64,000 nt of DNA from Autumnicola tepida (GTDB lineage: Bacteria > Bacteroidota > Bacteroidia > Flavobacteriales > Flavobacteriaceae). The number at the start of each line of letters is the position of its first letter. The stretch's first letter is position 1. Positions 42,601-50,743 of this stretch are shown one piece after another. Below the pieces are notes generated by a model. That model ran no database searches, was not told the origin of the DNA, and was given only the letters and a program-made list of their open reading frames with translations. Location: the NCBI RefSeq assembly GCF_031846485.1, contig NZ_JAVRHQ010000020.1, positions 14,431-78,430 of the forward strand, in the 5' to 3' direction. A program made the translations under genes and the position numbers.

Positions 42601-43790
42601 CCAATCAATTTTTTCTTCAATTCTCCGTCAATATTTACCACCCTTTCTATTCCTTCAAATTCACAAATATTAATTAAGCCTTTTTGAGATTTTAAACGAC
42701 GTTGATAAAAGATGGTGATATTCCTTAATTCTTCACGTATTGTTTCAGTCAATTCAGGATAATGCCTGGCTTGTTCTTTCCATATCGCATCAAATTCATC
42801 CATATAATCCTGACGGTAAAAAACCTGATTTTTTAAAGATGCGTGAGGATTTTCTCTAAGTTGATTGTATAAATATTGCCCAACGGTAAGATCATTAAAA
42901 AATAATTCTTTACTACGGTCACTTATCGCTCCCAGATAACCACTGGATTGATTAATTTGATTATTAATTTCGGTAAGAATAAAAGCAATTTCGGTAATGT
43001 CTAATTTTTCAGCTATAGCGTTATTTCTCCACTCATAATGCTGTAGTCTTTTGTCTGTGCCTTTATTTTCGGCACGAGCAATACCTAAATTTTTTTCAAA
43101 ATAATTTGAGGTAGCCGTTTTGTTTTTCCCTTTTAATTCTTCTAATTGTATTTCTGTTAAAATTTCTGGATAAAACTGTTTTTGATATTCCCAAATTTTG
43201 TCAAATTCATCTTGAAGATCGGAGCGATAATAATCAGGTAAAACTTTTTTTTCTTCTTTTAATAATTGATATGAATATTGGCCTGGAGTAATATTTTCGT
43301 GATAAAGGATTTTGGCAACTGCCATACCATCAATCAACTGCCCTTCTTCTTCATTATTTGCCTTTCTGCTGCTTTTATATCCTCTTTTTTTATTGATCAT
43401 TAAAAGGACACGGGCAAATTCCTCTTTGGATACTTTTTCCTTAGGAGCTTTTGCACGTGATTGATAAGTTGAAAAAGTTGAATTATTTTCTGTTTCGGCA
43501 AGTGGCGTTTCTTGTGTGATGAAATTGATCCTATTTAATATTTTAATAACGGCTGCCCGGCGCATTTTGTACCGCTGAAGGTTTCTACGCATTCCTCTTT
43601 TTAAAGTACGATCAGCATTAATGGTAATACTTTGCCCTTTCTCAAAGCTTTGTTGTTCATCAGTAGAAAGCGGAACGACACGAACACCAGTTTTAATTAT
43701 CGCTGATTCTTCGTTTTCGGTTTCAGCCTCGTTAACTAAGGCCCATCCGATGGAAGTTGTTCCCAAATCCAATCCTAATATTCTTTTCAT
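39678..43790 (-). CDS. cas9: CRISPR RNA-guided endonuclease Cas9, type II-C
   Basis: The 1370-residue protein has RuvC-I with Asp8 (ILGLDLGTTSIGWAL), an Arg-rich bridge helix at 58-82 (RTLKRGMRRNLQRYKMRRAA), RuvC-II with Glu688 (IRIELARELKKT), an HNH domain with His772 and Asn786 (FDVEHIIPQSLLFDDSFSNK), and RuvC-III with His935 and Asp938 (HHAMDAITVAFT). All nuclease residues are present, so it should cut both strands of target DNA. The recognition lobe carries a duplicated module (about 167-218 and 301-355). The long C-terminal part (about 1000-1370) holds the PAM-interacting region. It is the first gene of the cas operon. Its start codon is 26 bp from the tracrRNA. Confidence 0.98.
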   Translation of the reverse strand: MKRILGLDLGTTSIGWALVNEAETENEESAIIKTGVRVVPLSTDEQQSFEKGQSITINADRTLKRGMRRNLQRYKMRRAAVIKILNRINFITQETPLAETENNSTFSTYQSRAKAPKEKVSKEEFARVLLMINKKRGYKSSRKANNEEEGQLIDGMAVAKILYHENITPGQYSYQLLKEEKKVLPDYYRSDLQDEFDKIWEYQKQFYPEILTEIQLEELKGKNKTATSNYFEKNLGIARAENKGTDKRLQHYEWRNNAIAEKLDITEIAFILTEINNQINQSSGYLGAISDRSKELFFNDLTVGQYLYNQLRENPHASLKNQVFYRQDYMDEFDAIWKEQARHYPELTETIREELRNITIFYQRRLKSQKGLINICEFEGIERVVNIDGELKKKLIGPRVAPKSSPVFQEFKIWQNINAIRITKKNSYLEAYELDEDTKQLLFEELDWIDKMTDNQFLKWVFKNSENNPKDWKLNFKHLEGNRTNAALLEVYKKIVVNEGHEIDLKKLSSSETIQNIKDCFKVIGINQDILDFNNELPGNDFVKQPSYELWHLLYSYEDDNSPNGTDSLLEKLQEKFGFQEKHSRLLARVTFQKDYGNLSVRAMRKMLPYLKDGALYDEACSKAGYNHSNSITKPENAERKLKSELEILKKNSLRNPVVEKILNQMINLVNTILKDPQLGKPDEIRIELARELKKTAQQRNEMTKQIGKVTKEYEAIRALLKKEFGLPYVSRKDLIKYRLYKELKATGYKTLYSGTYVKPEELFTNKFDVEHIIPQSLLFDDSFSNKTLELRDINLEKGNETAYDYCERKGWLNDFKKRVEEVYSVGDIKYMNRKKLLMTKAEIPDGFLNRDLGNSAYIARKSAQILLEITRHITLTSGTITSKLREDWELIDVLKELNFEKYKTLGLTYSIENRHGKELTRIAEWTKRNDHRHHAMDAITVAFTRPVFIQYLNNMNAESIKEGSFYGIKEKYTYRAKEGGRRFVKPFENIREEAKRHLESILVSHKAKNKVVTKNKNKIKIKGKGNFKIKTELTPRGQLHKETIYGNAKKYSTKLEKIGGSFDQDKIATVAKKKYREALQKRLAEFENNPKKAFTGKNILAKNPIPLSDKGAVVPEKVKTVQLENQYTIRKEITPDLKIDKVINVGVQKVLQKRLKKFNGNAKEAFSDLDENPIWLNEEKQIPLKSVTISGINNAEALHTAKDHLGNEITDDNGNTIPVDYVSTGNNHHVAIYQDKKGNLQEEVVSFYEAVIRKNQGLTIIQKEHPKGWKFLFTMKQNEMFVFPSEDFNPEEIDLLDPDNKSEISKHLFRVQKFGTKDYWFRHHLETQLKDENSLRNVTYYRMRNPNSIQNILKVRLNHVGDIVRVGEY

Positions 43791-43815
43791 TTAAAATATT
43801 TTATTATCTTCGTTT

Positions 43816-43896
43816 TACAATTTTGAAGCAATTCACAATAAGGATTATTCCGTTGTGAAAACATTTAAGGTGGTAGTTTTTCTATCACCTTTTTCT
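43816..43896 (+). ncRNA. tracrRNA
   Basis: Bases 43816-43838 (TACAATTTTGAAGCAATTC then ACAA) are complementary to the first 24 nt of the CRISPR repeat, apart from one bulged base and one G-U pair. A short nexus-like stem follows (AAGGA-TTA-TTCC). The sequence ends in a terminator hairpin, GGTGGTAG with CTATCACC, and a T run to about 43896. A weak -7 box (TATCTTCG, 43805-43812) precedes it. It is read divergently from cas9. tracrRNA pairs with crRNA for Cas9 loading and RNase III processing. Exact ends are estimates. Confidence 0.85.
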
Positions 43897-44025
43897 TTTT
43901 GAAGTATATCTGCTAAAAAATTTCCTCTCAGAAATCGTAGGGAATCTATAGGAGGGAAGAACATAGTTAATAATATTTCTTAAAAAATCCTATAGCTTTT
44001 CTTAATTTTAGACAAACGGCAGGCT

Positions 44026-44781
44026 ATGAAAGATAATTTCTCTACCAAATCAGAGCAATACGCTAAATTCCGTCCCACTTATCCGGCTGAATTATATAAA
44101 TTCCTTAAAAAGAATCTTGATGCTACTTATCGCGCCTGGGACTGCGGCACGGGAAACGGACAGGTGGCGGGAGAGCTGGCGAAATTCTTTGAAGAAGTCT
44201 ATGCGACTGATATTAGTGAACAGCAGCTGGAAAACGCGGTGCGAAAGCAAAATATCATCTATTCAAAACAACCCGCCGAAAAAACAGATTTTCCAGATAA
44301 TTATTTCGATCTAGTTACCGTGGCCCAAGCCATACACTGGTTTGATTTTGACAAATTTTACGCTGAAGTAAAACGAGTATTGAAACCCGGCGGACTAATA
44401 GCCGTGATGGGCTACGGACTTTTTAGCTGCGATGCCGAAACCAATAAAATCATTAATCATTTTTACCGCAATATTACAGATCCTTACTGGGACCCGGAAA
44501 GAAAATACCTCGATGAAGACTATAAAACCATTCCTTTCCCGTTCACCGAGATCGCAACTCCAGAATTCAAATTAGAACTGGAATGGAGCCTGGAGCAGCT
44601 GCTGGGATATTTAAAAACCTGGTCTGCAGTAAAACATTATGAAAATACCAATAGAAAGAATCCTGTAGATCTTGTTGCCGAGGATTTTAGAAAGAGCTTT
44701 GGGGAAAAAGGAAAGGTTGTTTATCCCATATTATTCCGGCTGGGAAAAATAGATAATGGTCAATTGACAATGGATAAGTGA
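44026..44781 (+). CDS. class I SAM-dependent methyltransferase
   Basis: The 251-residue protein has motif I AWDCGTGNGQVAGELAKFF, the acidic residue of motif II (EVYATDISEQQLENA), and the later motif DLVTVAQAIHWFDFDKFYAEVKRVLKPGGLIAVMGYG (core AQAIHWFDFDKFYAEVKRVLK). It belongs to the UbiE/COQ5-like Methyltransf_11 group often seen next to metabolic genes; the substrate is unknown. The last ten residues (IDNGQLTMDK) are encoded by DNA that belongs to an intergenic repeat (TTGACAATGGATAAG, TGACAATGG), so the tail is not part of the fold. No operon partner is visible. Confidence 0.9.
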   Translation: MKDNFSTKSEQYAKFRPTYPAELYKFLKKNLDATYRAWDCGTGNGQVAGELAKFFEEVYATDISEQQLENAVRKQNIIYSKQPAEKTDFPDNYFDLVTVAQAIHWFDFDKFYAEVKRVLKPGGLIAVMGYGLFSCDAETNKIINHFYRNITDPYWDPERKYLDEDYKTIPFPFTEIATPEFKLELEWSLEQLLGYLKTWSAVKHYENTNRKNPVDLVAEDFRKSFGEKGKVVYPILFRLGKIDNGQLTMDK

Positions 44782-45074
44782 CAATGGAAAAATTTACGGG
44801 TGGTTCTATAATCACGATGAACGGAGTCAGGAAATTCCCGGCTGCGCTCCATCTGGCAAAAATGCATAATGGAAACTGGATTATTGAAAATGATATATAA
44901 TTTAATATTTAAAACAGAGCAGTGGAAAGAGGAAAGAGCCTTCAATCTGTTCAGACTAAATTTTGAATAAACAATTGAAGAGGGATGATTAGAGCCAATC
45001 CAATTCAACATTCAATATTTAAAATAAGTATTCAAAATAAAACAAATTCCAAACTCCGAACTTCAAACTCCAAA
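44782..45074. repeat. gap with repeat-derived sequence, ending in 7-bp repeats
   Basis: The left end continues the TGACAATGG repeat of the methyltransferase tail. At 45044-45074 the heptads AAATTCC, AAACTCC, GAACTTC and AAACTCC run into the ackA stop codon (minus strand). No gene or promoter is seen between. Confidence 0.6.
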
Positions 45075-46262
45075 CTAAGAAACCAGTTCCATTACCTGCC
45101 TGGCAATTTCAAGTTCTTCATTGGTGGGCACCACCAGGATTTTTACTTTAGAATTTTCGGAACTTATCTTTCTGATTTCTTTTGAACGCAGCTCGTTTTG
45201 TTTTTCATCCAGTTTAATTCCGAAGTAATCCATATCTGCACAAACCATTTTTCTAATCATGCTACTGTTTTCCCCAATTCCGGCAGTAAAAACAATGGCG
45301 TCAACTCCATTCATAGCAGCGGCATAAGCACCAATATATTTTTTGATCCTGTATGCGTTCATTTCCAGGGCCAGTTGACATTGCTTATTTCCCCTGGCTG
45401 CTGCTGCTTCAATATCCCTTAGATCGCTGTAGCCTGTGAGTCCGTACATCCCGCTTTTGTGGTGCAGAATTTCACTTACTTCCTGAATAGAATATCCCAA
45501 CTGTTCAACCATGTAAAAAATAACCGACTGGTCTATATCGCCGCTGCGAGTTCCCATAATGAGTCCGTTAACCGGCCCAAAACCCAGGGAATGGTCAATA
45601 CTTTTGCCGTCTTTAACGGCTGTAATGCTACAGCCGTTGCCTAGATGGATACTTATTATTTTAGCTTTTTCCTGCTGAAGGTAATTTTGGGCATTTTCGG
45701 TCACATATTTATGGCTGGTGCCATGAAAACCGTAGAGCTGAATATGCTCTTTTTCATAAAACTTATCTGGAATGGCATATTTGCTGGCTTTCTCCGGAAT
45801 ACTGCTGTGAAAAGCGGTATCAAATACTGCCACCTGTGGGGCATCAGGAAAAAGTTTTTCGGCAACTTCTATGCCCTTGAGATTCGGGGGATTATGAAGC
45901 GGCGCGAGGGAAAATAAATTCTTGATCGCTTTTTTTACTTTTTCATCGATAACTGTGGTTTTAGAAAAAGTATTGCCGCCATGCACCACGCGATGCCCAA
46001 TCGCACTGATTTCTTCCGGGTTTTTAACAACACCCTTTTCATTGTCCAGCAGCATATCTGTCACCGCTTTTAGGGCTACGGCATGATTGGGGACTGCGAA
46101 TTCCCTGGAACCTGAAAAATTTTTCGTTTTATAATGAAGTTTTGCACCTTCCAGTCCTATACGTTCCACCAGCCCGGAAGCGAGAACTGTTTCTGAAGGT
46201 ATTTGTATAAGCTGAAATTTCAAAGAAGAACTTCCTGAGTTTATTACGAGTATGTTTTTCAT
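45075..46262 (-). CDS. ackA: acetate kinase
   Basis: The 395-residue protein has MKNILVINSGSSSLKFQLIQ, the signatures AIGHRVVHGGNTFSKTT and AVFDTAFHSSIPEKASKYAIP, the catalytic region YGFHGTSHKYVTENAQNY, and ISIHLGNGCSITAVKDGKSIDHSLGF (core HLGNGCSITAVKDGKSID). It transfers phosphate between acetyl phosphate and ADP, forming ATP and acetate, or works in reverse for acetate uptake. It is downstream of pta on the same strand but separated by a 564-bp repeat-filled gap, so they may not share one transcript. Its length and motifs are complete. Confidence 0.97.
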   Translation of the reverse strand: MKNILVINSGSSSLKFQLIQIPSETVLASGLVERIGLEGAKLHYKTKNFSGSREFAVPNHAVALKAVTDMLLDNEKGVVKNPEEISAIGHRVVHGGNTFSKTTVIDEKVKKAIKNLFSLAPLHNPPNLKGIEVAEKLFPDAPQVAVFDTAFHSSIPEKASKYAIPDKFYEKEHIQLYGFHGTSHKYVTENAQNYLQQEKAKIISIHLGNGCSITAVKDGKSIDHSLGFGPVNGLIMGTRSGDIDQSVIFYMVEQLGYSIQEVSEILHHKSGMYGLTGYSDLRDIEAAAARGNKQCQLALEMNAYRIKKYIGAYAAAMNGVDAIVFTAGIGENSSMIRKMVCADMDYFGIKLDEKQNELRSKEIRKISSENSKVKILVVPTNEELEIARQVMELVS

Positions 46263-46340
46263 TCTATAATATTATGTATTTCTGTTGAATTATATTCCTG
46301 AACTATTGTGCTGCAAATATGGATTTAAGCTATGGACGTT

Positions 46341-46740
46341 AAGCTTTATGTTTCGTATTTTCTACTTCTAAACTCTAACTTCAAACCACCACCCCGGCCT
46401 TCGGCCACCCCTCCTTGAAAAGCAGGGGAGCGTTTTTAAAAAGCTATAAGCTTTAAGTAATAAGAATTAAGTTTTAATTTATCGTATTTCTCTTTTAATA
46501 TTTCGTACTTCCTACTTTTAAATTCTAACCTCAAACAACCACCCCGGCCTTCGGCCACCCCTCCTTGAAAGTAGGGGAGCGTTTTCAAGAAGCTATAAGG
46601 TTTAAATATTAAGCTTTAAGTTTTAATGTTTCGTATTTTTCTTTTAATAATTCGTATTTCCTACTTCTAAATTCTAACTTCAAACCACCACCCCGGCCTT
46701 CGGCCATCCCTCCTTAAATAGTAGGGGAGCTTTTATTACT
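46341..46740. repeat. three imperfect tandem copies of a 150-bp unit
   Basis: CCACCCCGGCCTTCGGCCA recurs at 46389, 46539 and 46688, periods 150 and 149. Each copy has the hairpins GGCC-TTC-GGCC and CCCCT-ccttgaaaagc-AGGGG (loop varies). Between them lie 7-bp repeats of the AACTTCn type. This fills most of the pta-ackA gap. Confidence 0.85.
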
Positions 46741-46763
46741 TTTAAGAATTCTATTCTCATTAA

Positions 46764-46826
46764 AACTTCCAACTTCCAACTTCCAACTTCCAGCTTCAAA
46801 CTTCCAACCTCTAACCTCGTACTTCA
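46764..46826. repeat. nine tandem heptamers abutting the pta stop codon
   Basis: Five units are exactly AACTTCC and the others differ by one to three bases. Nine units of 7 bp end exactly at the last base before the pta stop codon (46827, minus strand). Confidence 0.85.
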
Positions 46827-48920
46827 CTAGATTCCCTGCGCCTGGATAGCGGTTAAAATTACCGTATTAAAAACATCGTCTACCGTACAGCCTCGGCTAA
46901 GGTCGTTTACCGGTTTATTTAATCCCTGCAACATTGGCCCGATTGCCAGCGCGCCGGTTTCCCGTTGTACCGCCTTATAGGTGTTGTTCCCGGTATTCAA
47001 ATCTGGGAAAATAAGCAGGTTAGCCTGTCCGGCAACTTCAGAATCAGGCAGCTTGCTTTTTCCCACACTAATGTCCACAGCCGCGTCATATTGAATAGGC
47101 CCTTCAATTTTTAGATCGGGACGTTTGTTTTTTACAATTTCGGTAGCCTGGCGCACGCGATCTACATCGGCTCCTTTTCCTGAAGTTCCGGAAGAGTAGG
47201 AGAGCATGGCTATTTTTGGATCAATCCCGAAGGCGAAACAACTTTCCGCGGAAGAAATAGTGATTTCAGCGAGCTCTTCCGCAGTAGGATTCGGATTGAT
47301 CGCACAATCCCCAAAAACAGAAACACGATCTTCCAGGCACATGAAAAATACTGAAGAAACCACTGAAACTCCGGGCTTTGTCTTAATAAACTGTAGTGCG
47401 GGCCTTATGGTATGCTGGGTGGTATGGGCAGCACCGGAAACCATGCCGTCAGCATGGCCTTTATAGATCATCATCGTGCCGTAATAGGAAACATCACTCA
47501 TCCAGTCCCTTGCCATATCCAGGTTTACACCTTTATGTTTTCTTAGTTCATAGAGCGTTTCAGCATATTCCTGAAAATATTCTGATTTTGCAGGATTTAT
47601 AATATTTACTTTTTCCAGGTCGAGGTTTAGCCCCAGCTTCATCAGTTTCTGCTTAATTACTTCAACATCCCCCAACAGCGTAATATCTACAATATCTATG
47701 GCCATAAGGCGGGAAGCCGCAATAAGAATACGGTCATCTGTACCTTCCGGAAGTACAATATGTTTCTTGCTTTGCTGCGCCCTTTTTACCAGTCCGTACT
47801 GGAACATACGGGGAGTGATGCCATGAGGTTCAAAATTGATAAGCCTTTCCACCAGTGGATCAAAAGAAACGTAACGCTCAAACGTGCTGATGGTAGTTTC
47901 TATTTTCTGAATACTATCGGCATAAATATTCGATTTTATCGCGCCAACCCTGTTGGTGACGCTAAAGGTGCCGTCTTCAACAGAAATAATAGGAACAATT
48001 TCTGAAAGTCCTTCAATTAATTTCAAAATGGAAGGTTCCGGTGTTAATCCGCCCGTTAGGATTATTCCCGAGATCCTGGGGTAATTACTGGAAATATTGG
48101 CCTGAAGTGCTCCAAGAATTATATCGGCGCGATCCCCGGGCGTTATTACCAGGCTTTCATTTTTGAGAGTAGTGAGGTAATTCCTGAGCTGCATGGCACC
48201 CACTCCGAAATTACCCGTTTGGTTATCCAGAAAATCTTCGCCAAAAAGGATTTTTCCTTCCAGGGCCTGAACAATTTCCTTAAGTGTGGGATTATTAAGT
48301 GTTTCGATAAGCGGAATGGCGAAAACATCAATATCGTCAGGCAGGAACTTGCGCATATTCTCTTTGGCAGCATCAAGGTTTTCTACCTGTATTTTGTTGC
48401 TTACCATAGCGATTACGTCCACATCCTTGTCCACAAACTGATTATATGCCATTTGAAGGCTTCCCAGGTGCTCTTCCCAGCTTTTATACTGGCCGCTGGC
48501 AATTATCACCACGGGAATCCCCAGGTTTCTGGCGGTAATCACATTTACATCAAACTCAAACACGCTGCCTTCGCCGGAAAAATCGCTTCCTTCTACCAGC
48601 ACAAAATCATATTCCTCCTCCAGTTTCTTATATTTCCTGATGATAACGTCAATAATTTCCCCCGATTTCCCTTCGTTTCTTTTCTGAATAACCTCACTGC
48701 GCTTAAAGGCGTAGGCATCTTCATAAGGAAGGGAAAGGTCAAAATAACTTAGAATTGTATCTATATGATTATCTCTTTTTCCTTCAGGCATATCATTAAT
48801 AATAGGCCTGAAATATCCTACTTTAACTGTTTTTCCAAGAAGCGTACGCATTAGTCCCAGGGAAAGCATGGATTTTCCGCTGTGCGATTCCAGCGTGGCG
48901 ATATAAAGTCCTTTGTTCAT
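46827..48920 (-). CDS. pta: phosphate acetyltransferase, long form
   Basis: The 697-residue protein has an N-terminal P-loop-like domain (about 1-215: LYIATLESHSGKSMLSLGLM), a middle DRTGG-type domain (about 220-340), and the C-terminal catalytic PTA_PTB domain (about 375-697: HIVLPEGTDDRILIAASRL, MDIVDITLLGDVEVIKQKL as ALQ-like segments, SYYGTMMIYKGHADGMVSGAAHTTQHTIRPALQFI, core YKGHADGMVSGAAHTT). It converts acetyl-CoA and phosphate to acetyl phosphate. With AckA it forms the acetate pathway. The regulatory N-domain is as in the enteric-type enzyme. Its transcript probably starts near 48934. Confidence 0.95.
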   Translation of the reverse strand: MNKGLYIATLESHSGKSMLSLGLMRTLLGKTVKVGYFRPIINDMPEGKRDNHIDTILSYFDLSLPYEDAYAFKRSEVIQKRNEGKSGEIIDVIIRKYKKLEEEYDFVLVEGSDFSGEGSVFEFDVNVITARNLGIPVVIIASGQYKSWEEHLGSLQMAYNQFVDKDVDVIAMVSNKIQVENLDAAKENMRKFLPDDIDVFAIPLIETLNNPTLKEIVQALEGKILFGEDFLDNQTGNFGVGAMQLRNYLTTLKNESLVITPGDRADIILGALQANISSNYPRISGIILTGGLTPEPSILKLIEGLSEIVPIISVEDGTFSVTNRVGAIKSNIYADSIQKIETTISTFERYVSFDPLVERLINFEPHGITPRMFQYGLVKRAQQSKKHIVLPEGTDDRILIAASRLMAIDIVDITLLGDVEVIKQKLMKLGLNLDLEKVNIINPAKSEYFQEYAETLYELRKHKGVNLDMARDWMSDVSYYGTMMIYKGHADGMVSGAAHTTQHTIRPALQFIKTKPGVSVVSSVFFMCLEDRVSVFGDCAINPNPTAEELAEITISSAESCFAFGIDPKIAMLSYSSGTSGKGADVDRVRQATEIVKNKRPDLKIEGPIQYDAAVDISVGKSKLPDSEVAGQANLLIFPDLNTGNNTYKAVQRETGALAIGPMLQGLNKPVNDLSRGCTVDDVFNTVILTAIQAQGI

Positions 48921-48939
48921 GGTATGTAAATTTGTGATA

Positions 48940-48947
48940 CAAAATTA
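48940..48947 (-). promoter_or_regulatory. -7 promoter box of pta
   Basis: On the minus strand the box reads TAATTTTG and fits TAnnTTTG. A TTG lies 14 nt upstream, shorter than usual spacing. The leader would be about 14 nt. Confidence 0.45.
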
Positions 48948-48960
48948 AGGCGAAATAAAA

Positions 48961-49331
48961 ACAATGCTTCTGAACCACGGGTTAAAATCCTCTAAAATAA
49001 GCCGAGAACTGACGAAGATCAGAAAAGATGGGATTCTTATTCCTCCAGCTTACACCACGAATACACGAATGTTTTTCATTTATTTGGAAAGACTTTCAGA
49101 TGTAAAAAAAAGTTCCACTTTCCTCTCTCCACCAATTCTTCTGCAGAAAATCACCACCTCAATCCCTCAACTCCGAAGTCTCCACTTTCCAATACTTCCC
49201 CCGCAGATCACACAGATTACCGCAGAAAAACTCCGAACCTGGAATCCAAATCCCAAACTCCTAATTCCGAATTCTTAACTCCGAAACCCAAACCCAGAAC
49301 TTTGAACTATATTTTTCTCAGTTCTTATTCC
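48961..49331. repeat. low-complexity gap between pta and ychF
   Basis: No gene is supported. An open frame at 48964-49278 has repeat-like composition and I reject it. Fragments such as ACGAATACACGAATG and CACAGATTACCGCAG resemble degenerate Bacteroidota intergenic repeats. At 49229-49305 eleven heptamers of the AACTCCG type run without a break. Confidence 0.65.
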
Positions 49332-49339
49332 TATCTTTG
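49332..49339 (+). promoter_or_regulatory. -7 promoter box of ychF
   Basis: TATCTTTG, followed by CAGCC, matches TAnnTTTG. It predicts a start near 49345 and a leader of about 28 nt. The -33 region is poor. Confidence 0.45.
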
Positions 49340-49373
49340 CAGCCGCAAAAATCAGTGCATCAAAACTTGAAAT

Positions 49374-50468
49374 ATGAAAGCCGGAATTGTAGGATTACCT
49401 AATGTTGGAAAATCAACGCTCTTTAATTGTTTGTCTAATGCCAAAGCGCAAAGTGCAAACTTTCCGTTTTGTACCATAGAACCAAATATAGGGGTGGTGA
49501 ATGTTCCTGACCCAAGACTTCAGAAGCTTGAAGAACTTGTGCATCCTGAACGCGTACAGCCGGCCACTGTGGAAATAGTGGATATTGCCGGGCTGGTAAA
49601 AGGAGCCAGTAAAGGGGAAGGTTTAGGAAACCAGTTTTTGGGAAACATCAGGGAGACCGATGCTATCCTGCATGTTTTGAGATGCTTTGAAAATGACAAT
49701 ATTGTGCATGTGGATGGTTCTATAGATCCAATCAGAGATAAAGAAACCATCGATATGGAGCTTCAGCTTAAAGATCTGGAAACCGTAGAAAAAAAGCTGG
49801 ATAAGGTAAAAAGAGCCGCAAAAACGGGCAATAAAGAAGCTCAAAAAGAGGAAGCCGTGCTTTTAAAACTGAAACAAGGCCTGGAAGCAGGAAAATCGGT
49901 TAGGGCGATAGATTTTTCTGAAGACGAGCATAAGGACTTTGTAAAACCGCTGCAGTTTATAACCGATAAGCCGGTGATGTATGTGTGCAATGTTGAAGAA
50001 GGTTCAGCAGTTAACGGCAATGCACATGTAGAAAGGGTTCGTGAGGCGGTTAAAGATGAAAATGCCGAGGTTTTGGTACTTGCCGTGGGAACTGAAGCCG
50101 ATATTACTGAACTAGATGATTTTGAAGAACGCCAGATGTTCCTTCAGGATATAGGCCTGGACGAGCCGGGATCGGCTAAACTGATTCGAGGGGCTTATAG
50201 TTTACTGAATTTACAAACTTATTTTACGGCAGGAGAGAAAGAAGTAAGGGCCTGGACCATTCCCGTTGGCGCAACCGCTCCACAGGCTGCCGGGGTTATT
50301 CACACCGATTTTGAAAAAGGTTTTATTCGCGCGGAAGTAATTTCTTATGAAGATTATGAAAATTACGGCAGTGAAGCAAAAGTAAAAGAAGCCGGTAAAA
50401 TGCGCGTGGAAGGGAAAGAGTATTTAGTGAAGGACGGGGATGTGATGCACTTTAGGTTTAACGTGTAG
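49374..50468 (+). CDS. ychF: redox-regulated P-loop NTPase YchF (Obg family)
   Basis: The 364-residue protein has a G domain starting MKAGIVGLPNVGKSTLFNCLSNA (P loop) with the switch region DIAGLVKGASKGEGLGNQFLGNI (core IAGLVKGASKGEGLG). The fourth motif is altered (YVCNVEEGS instead of NKxD), as in YchF, which prefers ATP. A helical insert covers about 125-190, and the C-terminal TGS domain (about 280-364) includes GATAPQAAGVIHTDFEKGFIRAEVI (core IHTDFEKGFIRAEV). YchF binds ribosomes and is involved in stress translation. It is monocistronic here. Heptad repeats start right after its TAG stop codon. Confidence 0.97.
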   Translation: MKAGIVGLPNVGKSTLFNCLSNAKAQSANFPFCTIEPNIGVVNVPDPRLQKLEELVHPERVQPATVEIVDIAGLVKGASKGEGLGNQFLGNIRETDAILHVLRCFENDNIVHVDGSIDPIRDKETIDMELQLKDLETVEKKLDKVKRAAKTGNKEAQKEEAVLLKLKQGLEAGKSVRAIDFSEDEHKDFVKPLQFITDKPVMYVCNVEEGSAVNGNAHVERVREAVKDENAEVLVLAVGTEADITELDDFEERQMFLQDIGLDEPGSAKLIRGAYSLLNLQTYFTAGEKEVRAWTIPVGATAPQAAGVIHTDFEKGFIRAEVISYEDYENYGSEAKVKEAGKMRVEGKEYLVKDGDVMHFRFNV

Positions 50469-50743
50469 TTATTAGTTCGAAGTTTAGAGTTCAGAGTTGG
50501 ATAGAAATTCTGCTCCTAAATCTGCGATCTGCGGAGGAGGAGTGGAGAGTTTGGAGTTTGTTAAATTCAAAATTTCTCATATAAGAAAAGTTTGTAGTTA
50601 AAAAGCTGAGAGCAAATAACTTCTTTTTTATCTGCGAGAAAATCCAAAATTCTAAATGTCTAACTTCTAATATCTAATTTCTCACCTCTTGTTTCTAACT
50701 TCTAATATCTTGTTAATTACTTTGTGCGTCCAGGGTTTCAATT
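50469..50743. repeat. repeat-filled gap between ychF and parE
   Basis: The first 34 bp after the ychF stop form TTCGAAG-type heptads (TTATTAG, TTCGAAG, TTTAGAG, TTCAGAG). At 50641-50710 ten heptads of the opposite sense follow (AATCCAA to AATATCT). No gene is seen. The parE promoter should lie at the right end. Confidence 0.65.

Noticed and set aside
43851..43862. CGTTGTGAAAAC as another CRISPR repeat start
   Set aside because: Only six or seven bases match the repeat start, and it lies within the tracrRNA body after the nexus.
48964..49278. Open frame of 104 codons between pta and ychF
   Set aside because: Its composition (repeated Pro, Leu, Thr) follows the degenerate repeats of this gap, no family is recognised, and no promoter fits.
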